DNA of 5,765 nt from JAUYIV01 sp040882645 (GTDB lineage: Bacteria; Actinomycetota; Acidimicrobiia; Spongiisociales; UBA11373): contig JBBEAX010000029.1 in assembly GCA_040882645.1 (NCBI GenBank), positions 1 to 5,765 of the forward strand, read 5' to 3'. Below are positions 1 through 4,566 of this stretch, piece after piece (the first letter of the stretch is position 1; each line of letters opens with the position of its first letter). The notes under the pieces are model-generated. The model did not search any database, was not told where the DNA came from, and worked only from the letters and a program-made list of their open reading frames with translations. The translations under genes were made by a program, and so were the position numbers.

Positions 1-66
1 TCGGCTGCCGGTGCCGGGGCCTCTTCGGCTGCCGGTGCAGCCGGTTCGGCTGCCGGAGCCGGGGAC
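1..66 (-). repeat. Short degenerate repeats encoding the Pro/Ala/Glu tail of L10
   Basis: The 11-mer TCGGCTGCCGG (plus strand) starts at 1, 25 and 46. Each copy encodes part of a PAAE/PAPAAE unit in the L10 tail. The spacing is irregular (24 and 21 bases) but stays in frame, consistent with expansion by codon-unit duplication. The array may continue past the left edge. Confidence 0.6.
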
Positions 67-572
67 TTGTCGATCAACTGCTTGATCATCGAGGCGAGGT
101 TGCGCGGCATCGCCGCCATCAGGCCGGCCATCGCCGCCATCGGCGCCTGCAATGCGCCGGCGATCTTCGCCAGCAGCACATCGCGCGGTTCGAGATCGGC
201 GAGAGCGGCAACCCGCTCCGGCGTGAGGATCTCGGTGCCCAGCAGAGCGCCCTTGATGATCAGCCTGGCGTGGTCCTTGGAGAAGTCGCGCAGCACCTTC
301 GCGGTCGCCGCCGCGTCGCCCCTGGCAAACGTCAGGCCCGTCGGACCGACGAGCATCTCGAGCATCTCGTCGCGTCCCATCTCGGTGGCGGCAATTCGGG
401 CGAGGGTCATCTTGTAGACCTTGAACTCGCCATCGGCGTCGCTCAGGGCACGACGCAGCGCCCGCTGCTCCTTCACCGAGAGGCCGGCGTACTCCGCCAT
501 GAAGACGGCCGACGAACCCTCGAGACGCTCTTTGATGTCGGCAACCGCCTGGACCTTCTCCGGTCGTGGCAT
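1..572 (-). CDS. rplJ: 50S ribosomal protein L10, 3' end cut by window edge
   Basis: L10 anchors the L7/L12 dimers on the large ribosomal subunit, forming the stalk that recruits translation GTPases. The reading frame starts at the ATG complementary to 570-572 (MPRPEKVQAVADIKERL...) and stays open to base 1, giving 190 residues in the window. The first ~100 residues have typical L10 character: a helical start, SSAVFMAEYAGLSV, then EFKVYKMTLARIA. The helical, Met/Ala-rich stretch AGALQAPMAAMAGLMAAMP (about 138-156) fits the L12-binding region. From about residue 169 the protein becomes a Pro/Ala/Glu tail (SPAPAAEPAAPAAEEAPAPAA...) encoded by near-repeats and not finished in the window, so it is longer than the usual 165-175 residues. 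An AAGGAGA ribosome binding site at 579-585, six bases upstream, fixes the start. An L10-leader RNA and terminator lie upstream, as expected for autoregulation. rplL would be expected just beyond the left edge. Confidence 0.96.
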   Translation of the reverse strand, partial: MPRPEKVQAVADIKERLEGSSAVFMAEYAGLSVKEQRALRRALSDADGEFKVYKMTLARIAATEMGRDEMLEMLVGPTGLTFARGDAAATAKVLRDFSKDHARLIIKGALLGTEILTPERVAALADLEPRDVLLAKIAGALQAPMAAMAGLMAAMPRNLASMIKQLIDKSPAPAAEPAAPAAEEAPAPAA

Positions 573-590
573 GGCCGTTCTCCTTGTTAT

Positions 591-604
591 GGGGATCGCT
601 CCCC
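591..604 (-). promoter_or_regulatory. GNRA-capped hairpin just upstream of the rplJ ribosome binding site
   Basis: Read on the minus strand this is GGGGA-GCGA-TCCCC, a perfect 5-bp stem closed by a GNRA tetraloop. It lies five bases upstream of the AAGGAGA ribosome binding site at 579-585. Its 5' half (GGGAGCG, 597-603) is also complementary to CGCTCCC at 639-645, which overlaps the 5' arm of the terminator at 613-643, so two mutually exclusive folds are possible. The regulatory role is inferred. Confidence 0.4.
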
Positions 605-612
605 TGAAACGG

Positions 613-643
613 AAAAACTCCCGACGCGAGACATGCGCGGGAG
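613..643 (-). terminator. Rho-independent terminator (probable attenuator) in the rplJ leader
   Basis: On the minus strand CTCCCG-CGC (635-643) pairs with GCG-T-CGGGAG (618-627), with one bulged T, and is followed at once by TTTTT (613-617). A strong GC stem with a U tract is the classic intrinsic terminator form. It lies between the L10-leader structure and the rplJ start codon, so full termination would prevent rplJ expression. That placement suggests attenuation, as described for the Bacillus subtilis rplJL leader. Confidence 0.7.
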
Positions 644-654
644 CGGCAGAAACC

Positions 655-728
655 TCTCACGCCCACCTACGTTGGCGGCCTTATGGCCTTATCCCCAGCG
701 GGACCAACGGTCTCGGGTCGGCTATTGA
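655..728 (-). ncRNA. L10 leader (ribosomal protein autoregulatory mRNA element)
   Basis: L10 leaders lie upstream of rplJ-rplL and bind L10 or the L10-L12 complex to repress the operon. The minus strand here reads CCGAGACCGTTGG, then hairpin TCCC-GCTG-GGGA (692-703), then hairpin GGCC-ATAA-GGCC (677-688), and closes with CCAACGTAGGTGGG. The segments CGTTGG (704-709) and CCAACG (670-675) form the basal helix enclosing the two hairpins. The conserved GTAGGTG-type strand after the closing helix is what I recognise from actinobacterial and firmicute L10 leaders. Its position, 83 bases upstream of rplJ and immediately before a terminator, supports the call. The exact ends are approximate. Confidence 0.78.
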
Positions 729-740
729 TTGTCGAGCGGG

Positions 741-769
741 AGCGTAGCGACACCGGCGGGGTTGAACAA
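741..769 (-). promoter_or_regulatory. Candidate promoter of the rplJ operon
   Basis: On the minus strand TTGTTC (764-769) and TACGCT (741-746) are separated by exactly 17 bases. They resemble the -35 TTGACA and -10 TANNNT elements of the housekeeping sigma factor. Initiation would fall near 734, just ahead of the L10 leader, which would be included at the transcript's 5' end. The hexamer matches are moderate, so the call rests partly on position. Confidence 0.45.
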
Positions 770-815
770 AAGAGCGGTCGCCGACCCGACCCCGACACCA
801 GTCCGCGAAAAACGT

Positions 816-1080
816 CATTGGACACCGCCGCTGAGGGGGGAGACACTTAGGCAGCGGGAGCACCGGCGCTGGCGGGGCCGACCACCACCGCCCTGCACCG
901 GCCAACTCGGAGACGCAGGCTTGGATCCCTACCCCGGCCCGTCTGAGAAGAGGGGGAAATGCGGCAACCCTGGCCCGCCGCAGGTCCCAGTGCCGACGAA
1001 GGCCCCGGTGCTCCCGCATTTCGTCCCGCCTCGCGGGAGAAGCGCGCCGGCGCCGGGCTACTCGTCCAGGGTGTCCAATG
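816..1080 (-). repeat. Nested inverted repeats spanning the rplA 3' end and spacer
   Basis: Three nested pairs of complementary arms lie here. The outer pair is 1070-1080 with 816-826 (CATTGGACACC / GGTGTCCAATG, 11 bp perfect). The middle pair is 1005-1017 with 854-866 (GCGGGAGCACCGG / CCGGTGCTCCCGC, 13 bp perfect). The inner pair is 940-947 with 906-915 (CTCAGACG with CGTCTCCGAG, 8 bp with a two-base bulge). The outer 5' arm lies inside the last codons of rplA, and the outer 3' arm is followed three bases later by TTTTT (808-812) on the transcribed strand. This looks like a large folded RNA at the rplA transcript end, or a degenerate palindromic insertion. No protein-coding signal was convincing between 830 and 1057. 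Confidence 0.55.
1024..1038 (-). repeat. Small perfect hairpin after rplA
   Basis: TCCCGC and GCGGGA flank a three-base loop 19 bases past the rplA stop codon. There is no T tract after it, so it is at best a weak terminator or an RNA 3'-end stabiliser. It lies inside the larger nested repeat structure. Confidence 0.35.
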
Positions 1081-1759
1081 CTCCGACGTCCACCTTGACG
1101 CCGGGGCCCATCGTCGAGGCAACGGCGAGCTTGCGGATGTACCGGCCCTTCGCCGACGCCGGCTTCACCCTCATCAACTCGTCGATCGCCGCGGCGAGGT
1201 TCGCCCGCAAATGGGCTGCGTCGAACGAGACCTTCCCAATGGGCACGTGGACATTGCCAAATTTGTCATTGCGATACTCCACCCGTCCAGAACGGAACTC
1301 GTCGACCGCCTTGCCGATGTCCTCGGTGACTGTTCCCGCCTTCGGGTTCGGCATCAGGCCGCGGGGTCCCAGCACCCGACCCAGCTTCCCCACCGCCGCC
1401 ATCATCGACGGTGCGGCGATGGTCACGTCCCAATCGGCGGCCTGGGCGCCCGACTCGATGGCGGCGGCGAGCTCGTTACCGCCTACGACGTAGGCACCGG
1501 CCTCTTGGGCGGCACGCGCCTGGTCACCTTCTGCAAAGACGAGCACCCGCACCGACTTGCCGGTGCCGTGAGGAAGCGAGATCGTGCCGCGGACGGCCTG
1601 ATCGGCCTGTCGGGCGTCGATGCCGAGGTTGAAAGCGGCTTCGACGGTCTCGTCGAAGCCGGCGGTGGCCGTCGCCTTCACCAAATCCAGGGCCTCGATG
1701 GGGGAATGCAGCTTCTCTCGGTCGAGCCGCTTGATGGCGTCGTCGCGCTTCTTGCCCAT
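1058..1759 (-). CDS. rplA: 50S ribosomal protein L1
   Basis: L1 binds 23S rRNA at the mobile L1 stalk, takes part in E-site tRNA release, and in many bacteria represses translation of its own operon. The product is 233 residues, the usual length. The L1 signature is clear at about 118-145 (PSMMAAVGKLGRVLGPRG, then LMPNPKAGTVTEDI). The N-terminal GKKRDDAIKRLDREKLHSPIEAL and the C-terminal GRYIRKLAVASTMGPGVKVD also fit the family. The start is the ATG at 1757-1759, because AAGGAG at 1769-1774 is nine bases upstream. Earlier in-frame ATGs at 1766-1768 and 1805-1807 lie next to or before this site and are unlikely. It follows rplK after 95 bases and is probably cotranscribed with it. Its last codons form one arm of the inverted repeat at 816-1080. 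Confidence 0.97.
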   Translation of the reverse strand: MGKKRDDAIKRLDREKLHSPIEALDLVKATATAGFDETVEAAFNLGIDARQADQAVRGTISLPHGTGKSVRVLVFAEGDQARAAQEAGAYVVGGNELAAAIESGAQAADWDVTIAAPSMMAAVGKLGRVLGPRGLMPNPKAGTVTEDIGKAVDEFRSGRVEYRNDKFGNVHVPIGKVSFDAAHLRANLAAAIDELMRVKPASAKGRYIRKLAVASTMGPGVKVDVGALDTLDE

Positions 1760-1785
1760 ATCGTTCATCTCCTTGCGGTGCAAAC

Positions 1786-1799
1786 GGCGCTCACGCGCC
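1786..1799 (-). promoter_or_regulatory. GNRA-capped hairpin upstream of rplA
   Basis: The minus strand reads GGCGC-GTGA-GCGCC, a perfect 5-bp stem with a GNRA tetraloop. It sits 11 bases upstream of the AAGGAG ribosome binding site of rplA in the rplK-rplA spacer. L1 is known to bind leader or spacer RNA of its operon, so this is a candidate part of such a site. I cannot recognise the full L1-binding consensus. Confidence 0.35.
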
Positions 1800-1840
1800 T
1801 CCCACATCTGTCAGTCGGCAGTCACTTGGTCAGCAGCCAG

Positions 1841-1854
1841 GCGCCCAGGGGCGC
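1841..1854 (-). repeat. Hairpin directly after the rplK stop codon
   Basis: GCGCC-CCTG-GGCGC begins on the base after the rplK TGA stop. There is no U tract, so complete termination is unlikely. It could partly attenuate transcription or protect the rplK 3' end after processing, with rplA still cotranscribed. Confidence 0.35.
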
Positions 1855-2283
1855 TCAGCCTTCGACCTTCAAACCCATCGATCGTGCGGTTCCCTCGATG
1901 ATCTTCATCGCGGCCTCGACGTCGTTGGCGTTGAGGTCGACCATCTTGGTCTCGGCGATCTGCTTCACCTGCGCTCGGGTGACCGTGCCCACCTTGTCGG
2001 TGTGCGGTACCGCCGAGCCCTTCTCGATACGCGCCGCCTGGCGGAGCATCACCGATGCCGGCGGTGTCTTCGTCACGAAGGTGAACGACCGGTCGTCGTA
2101 GATGGTGATCTCGACCGGGACGATCGTCCCGGACTGACTCTCGGTGGCCGCGTTGTAAGCCTTGACGAAGTCCATGATGTTCACGCCGTGCTGGCCCAGC
2201 GCGGGACCCACCGGGGGTGCAGGGGTTGCCTGCCCGGCGGGAATCTGCAGCTTGAGCATCGCGGCGACTTTCTTGCGGCCCAT
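1855..2283 (-). CDS. rplK: 50S ribosomal protein L11
   Basis: L11 forms the GTPase-associated centre of the large subunit with the L10/L12 stalk base, and in many bacteria is needed for RelA-dependent sensing of uncharged tRNA. The product is 142 residues, the standard length. The N-terminal domain carries the Pro-rich LQIPAGQATPAPPVGPALGQ (12-31) followed by HGVNIMDFVKAYN. The C-terminal rRNA-binding domain ends with the L11 signature KIIEGTARSMGLKVEG (127-142). AGGAGG at 2293-2298 lies nine bases before the ATG and overlaps the nusG stop codon (2297-2299), so its translation probably follows directly on nusG. Confidence 0.98.
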   Translation of the reverse strand: MGRKKVAAMLKLQIPAGQATPAPPVGPALGQHGVNIMDFVKAYNAATESQSGTIVPVEITIYDDRSFTFVTKTPPASVMLRQAARIEKGSAVPHTDKVGTVTRAQVKQIAETKMVDLNANDVEAAMKIIEGTARSMGLKVEG

Positions 2284-2296
2284 TGGTCAGTTCCTC

Positions 2297-3067
2297 CTAG
2301 AACTTCTGAATTTGCTCGAAGTTGAGCTCGACCGGGGTCTCCCGGCCGAAGATGTCGACCAGAACCCTGACCTTCGACTGGTCGAGGTTGATGTCTTCGA
2401 TGACACCGTTGAAATCGGCGAACGGACCTTCGGTGACCCGAACCGTCTCCCCCACTTCCCAGTCCGGCTTGAACCTGGGTGCCTTCTTCTCCTCGTCCTT
2501 GCGGACTCCGAGGATCCGTTCGACTTCGCGCCGCGACAGCGGGGTCGGCTTGGTACCGGATCCGACGAATCCGGTGACGCCGGGGGTGTTGCGGACCACG
2601 CCCCACGAGTCGTCGTCGAGGTACATGCGCACCAGCAGGTAGCCCGGGAACTGCTTACGGGCGACGGTCACCTTCCGCCCACTCTTGATCTCGACGACAT
2701 CCTCCATCGGAATGACGACGTCGAAGATGGCGTCCTCCATGTGCATCGAGGTGATGCGGGTGGTGAGGTTGGCTTTGACCTTGTTCTCGTAGCCGCTGTA
2801 CGAGTGGATCACGAACCACGCGCCGGGCAGGTCGAACGGGCTCGAGGGCGGACGAACCGGCTCGCCTTCGGCCCCCTCGCCGGGGGCGGAACCAACCGGC
2901 TCCTCCGCCGCGGACACCTCTGCTTCGGGTTCCTCGGGGCGCTCCTCGGTGGCGATCGACGTACCCAAGAGCTCACGGGCACGGTCGAGCGCGTCCCCCG
3001 GGGAGTCGGCGACGTCGTCGGCCGCGTCCGGTGCTGCAGCCAGGTCATCGAGGGCTTCGTCGTTCAC
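2297..3067 (-). CDS. nusG: Transcription termination/antitermination factor NusG
   Basis: NusG binds the RNA polymerase clamp, modulates pausing and Rho-dependent termination, and links polymerase to the ribosome through S10. The product is 256 residues. Residues 1-80 are an acidic, Ala/Pro/Glu-rich, probably disordered extension, typical of actinobacterial NusG. The NGN domain runs from about 82 to 188 (WFVIHSYSGYENKVKANL..., FPGYLLVRM, VRNTPGVTGFVG). The C-terminal KOW domain runs from about 203 to 256 (VGETVRVTEGPFADFNG..., VEIN-like VELNFEQIQKF). The start is GTG at 3065-3067, forming a 4-base GTGA overlap with the secE stop. GGAG at 3073-3076 is five bases upstream. Coupling to secE and to rplK matches the conserved secE-nusG-rplK order. 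Confidence 0.98.
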   Translation of the reverse strand: MNDEALDDLAAAPDAADDVADSPGDALDRARELLGTSIATEERPEEPEAEVSAAEEPVGSAPGEGAEGEPVRPPSSPFDLPGAWFVIHSYSGYENKVKANLTTRITSMHMEDAIFDVVIPMEDVVEIKSGRKVTVARKQFPGYLLVRMYLDDDSWGVVRNTPGVTGFVGSGTKPTPLSRREVERILGVRKDEEKKAPRFKPDWEVGETVRVTEGPFADFNGVIEDINLDQSKVRVLVDIFGRETPVELNFEQIQKF

Positions 3068-3345
3068 CGCAACTCCAGAAGCGCCAGGATGCCGCGCTTG
3101 AGCGTGAGGTCGAGTCCGAGGGTATAGAGGGTGACGAATCCTGAGGTGATGAGGGTGACCACGGTGAAGGTGATGGTCTCGCGCCGTCCCGGCCAGGCCA
3201 CCCGACGAAGTTCGGTGCGGACCTCGGACACGAACTGGCGGAAGCCGACGCGCTCCTTGCGACGCCGTTGCGTCATCGCCTGAGCGCGACGATCCTTCGC
3301 CCGCTTCTCTTCCTTCTCCTGTAGCCGCCGCAACTCGCGGTTCAT
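3064..3345 (-). CDS. secE: Preprotein translocase subunit SecE
   Basis: SecE clamps SecY in the SecYEG channel of the cytoplasmic membrane and is essential for protein export. The product is 93 residues, of the short single-helix type. Residues 1-33 are very basic (EKEEKRAKDRRAQAMTQRRR). The amphipathic surface helix and family motif follow at 36-53 (RQFVSEVRTELRRVAWPG), then one membrane helix at about 58-80 (TITFTVVTLITSGFVTLYTLG). The start at 3343-3345 is supported by AGAGGT at 3352-3357, six bases upstream. The gene begins 72 bases after tRNA-Trp and its stop overlaps the GTG of nusG. Confidence 0.97.
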   Translation of the reverse strand: MNRELRRLQEKEEKRAKDRRAQAMTQRRRKERVGFRQFVSEVRTELRRVAWPGRRETITFTVVTLITSGFVTLYTLGLDLTLKRGILALLELR

Positions 3346-3417
3346 GTCGTTACCTCTCGGTCCGGATCACAGGCCGCAGCCACCGGTGGTCCGTCCTCTT
3401 GTTGTTGGGGCATCCAG

Positions 3418-3491
3418 CAGGGGCGGAGGGACTCGAACCCCCAACCGCTGGTTTTGGAGACCAGTGCTCTGCCAAATTGAGCTACGCCCCT
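3418..3491 (-). tRNA. trpT: tRNA-Trp (anticodon CCA)
   Basis: The minus strand folds into a full cloverleaf. The acceptor stem is AGGGGCG (3485-3491) with CGCCCCT (3419-3425). The D stem is GCTC/GAGC. The anticodon arm is CTGGT-CTCCAAA-ACCAG with anticodon CCA. The T arm is GGGGG-TTCGAGT-CCCTC, giving four Watson-Crick pairs and one G-T pair. The unpaired base at 3418 reads G, the usual discriminator of tRNA-Trp. The 3' CCA is not encoded, since the genomic bases after it are CTG. A trpT directly upstream of secE is the conserved actinobacterial arrangement. Confidence 0.97.
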
Positions 3492-3538
3492 TTGGGGTGT
3501 TCGATCCCGCGCGCGAGCCTAGGAGGCGAACGGCGGGC

Positions 3539-3544
3539 ATTGTA
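3539..3544 (-). promoter_or_regulatory. Candidate -10 element for trpT-secE-nusG
   Basis: TACAAT on the minus strand matches the -10 consensus at five of six positions. It lies 47 bases before the tRNA 5' end, which suggests a leader of about 40 bases that RNase P would remove. The best spaced -35 candidate, TGTGCA (3562-3567, 17 bases away), is poor, so the promoter may be recognised mainly through its -10. Confidence 0.45.
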
Positions 3545-3577
3545 GGCCTGCAAACCGCGACTGCACACATTGCGGAG

Positions 3578-3675
3578 GGCCTTCGGCACCAGCCACAGCC
3601 CCGGCTCCAGCCAGAGAGGCCCCCACCAAAGCCGCGCGCGGTGGCTGGCTGGGGCTGTGGCTGGAGCCGGAGCCG
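3578..3675 (-). repeat. Long imperfect inverted repeat between anti-sigma gene and trpT
   Basis: CCAGCCACAGCCCC (plus strand, 3589-3602) is perfectly complementary to GGGGCTGTGGCTGG (3651-3664). The complementarity extends outward with mismatches to about 3578 and 3675. Inside, CCAGCCA/TGGCTGG (3607-3613 with 3642-3648) and CCACC/GGTGG (3623-3627 with 3640-3644) form further stems. The structure follows the end of the anti-sigma gene and precedes the trpT promoter. It could separate the two transcription units, but it has no U tract. The right arm contains a 17-mer also found after tuf. Confidence 0.65.
3648..3664 (-). repeat. 17-bp intergenic repeat, copy 1
   Basis: CCAGCCACAGCCCCAGC on the minus strand is identical to the sequence at 5689-5705. 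Both copies are intergenic and in the same orientation, downstream of a gene's 3' end. A 14-base inverted match to it lies at 3589-3602. Confidence 0.6.
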
Positions 3676-3691
3676 AGAACTCTCAGTTCTC
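3675..3691 (-). repeat. Hairpin enclosing the anti-sigma stop codon
   Basis: On the minus strand GAGAAC-TGAGA-GTTCTC is a perfect 6-bp stem, and the TGA stop codon of the upstream gene lies within the five-base loop. No U tract follows. It may be an mRNA 3'-end stabiliser, or a dyad bound by a regulator. Confidence 0.4.
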
Positions 3692-4021
3692 TCGCTTTGC
3701 CAGGGCGTGGGCGATCAGGGCTGCTGCTGTTGCTACGGCTATCGCCGCGGCTACCGAGTAGCGGACTGCGAGGCGGACCACCAGGGGTCGTCGCGGATCC
3801 GAGCCATCCTGGGCGGGAAGCCGCGACATCACGGTCGTGGCCAGCCCTTCGGGGGCGACGAGCGTCTCATGCCCGATCGAGGAGAGGTCGCGGGACATGC
3901 CGGTCGAACGGGCGACATCGGCCTGGCAGCGCAGGCACTGCTCTCGGTGGGCTTCCAGAACGCGATTGAGGGGCGTGTCAGGCGGGACCGTCGAAACCAG
4001 CCGGCAGATGAGAGCGCTCAT
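3683..4021 (-). CDS. Zinc-finger (ZAS-type) anti-sigma factor with one membrane helix
   Basis: This is probably the cognate inhibitor of the ECF sigma factor encoded directly upstream. The product is 112 residues starting MSALICRLVST. The N-terminal half carries the H-x3-C-x2-C zinc motif (His25, Cys29, Cys32) with a further Cys at 6, the hallmark of the anti-sigma domain that clasps region 2 and region 4 of ECF factors. A single hydrophobic segment lies at about 88-107 (YSVAAAIAVATAAALIAHAL), and only KREN or so follows it, so there is essentially no extracytoplasmic sensor domain. The start is the ATG at 4019-4021, overlapping the sigma stop as ATGA, with GAGGGG five bases upstream (4027-4032). 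A longer in-frame opening upstream is a shadow of the sigma gene. The signal it senses cannot be told from the sequence; a redox role of the zinc site is possible but unproven. Confidence 0.85.
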   Translation of the reverse strand: MSALICRLVSTVPPDTPLNRVLEAHREQCLRCQADVARSTGMSRDLSSIGHETLVAPEGLATTVMSRLPAQDGSDPRRPLVVRLAVRYSVAAAIAVATAAALIAHALAKREN

Positions 4022-4566
4022 TCCGACCCCTCGAGGATCGACCGAACCCGCTTGCGCGCCCGATGCAACCTCACCTTCGCCGTGGTCTGGGTGATGCCCA
4101 GCTCGCGCCCAACCTCGGCGTGGCTCCACCCATAGACGTCCCGCAACACGAGTACCGCCCGCTGACCGGGACTCAATTGGTTGATCGCCGAACCGAGTTC
4201 CGCCCTCACCTCCGCCAGCTCCCCGGCTCGCTCGGGGCCGGTGCCAGGGTCGATCAGCATCTCGTCGAGTTGCTGCACCTCGTGCCGATTGGCTCGTTTG
4301 CGAAGGGTCCACGCCGTGTTGACGGTGATCCGATGCAGCCAGGTTCCCAGTGCCGCATCGCCCCGAAACCGCGGTATGGCACGCCAGGCGCGAATCAGCG
4401 CCTCCTGGGTCACATCGGGGGCGAGGTCGGGGCCAACGAGCCTGACGGCAAGCGTGTACACGCTGTTTCGATACCTCCAGACGAGTTCGCCGAATGCGTC
4501 CGAGTCACCACCCCGCGCGGCCTCGATGAGCTCGGCCTCGTCGCGTTGGACCCCGCCCCCGGTCAT
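4018..4566 (-). CDS. ECF-family RNA polymerase sigma factor (sigma-70 group 4)
   Basis: This sigma factor directs RNA polymerase to a dedicated promoter set. The product is 182 residues with two domains only, as in ECF factors. Region 2 is at about 23-91 (DAFGELVWRYRNSVYTLAVR, the PDVTQEALIRAWRAIPRFRG motif, then TWLHRITVNTAWTLRKR). Region 4 is at about 122-176 (LSPGQRAVLVLRDVYGWSHA, then EVGRELGITQTTAKVRLHRA as the DNA-binding helix-turn-helix). The start is the ATG at 4564-4566, overlapping the dehydratase stop as ATGA. No clear ribosome binding site precedes it, so translation probably depends on reinitiation after the upstream gene. The anti-sigma gene overlaps its stop. No ECF-type autoregulatory promoter could be recognised upstream. 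It sits where hadC is found in mycobacteria. Confidence 0.93.
   Translation of the reverse strand: MTGGGVQRDEAELIEAARGGDSDAFGELVWRYRNSVYTLAVRLVGPDLAPDVTQEALIRAWRAIPRFRGDAALGTWLHRITVNTAWTLRKRANRHEVQQLDEMLIDPGTGPERAGELAEVRAELGSAINQLSPGQRAVLVLRDVYGWSHAEVGRELGITQTTAKVRLHRARKRVRSILEGSE

Noticed and set aside
681..1122. Open minus-strand frames in the rplA-rplJ spacer (681-1019 and 847-1122), one ending in an Ala/Gly-rich sequence
   Set aside because: They have Arg/Pro/Trp-rich composition typical of chance frames in GC-rich DNA, no ribosome binding site, and they overlap either rplA in another frame or the L10 leader and promoter candidate. No family is recognisable.
729..2325. Long plus-strand open frames opposite rplA and rplK
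   Set aside because: They are antisense shadows of confirmed ribosomal protein genes, caused by high GC at third codon positions. Their translations resemble no family and start sites are not supported.
3380..3389. Palindrome CCACCGGTGG between trpT and secE
   Set aside because: A ten-base self-complementary word is common in GC-rich DNA, leaves no loop for an RNA hairpin without unpairing its centre, and has no supporting context.
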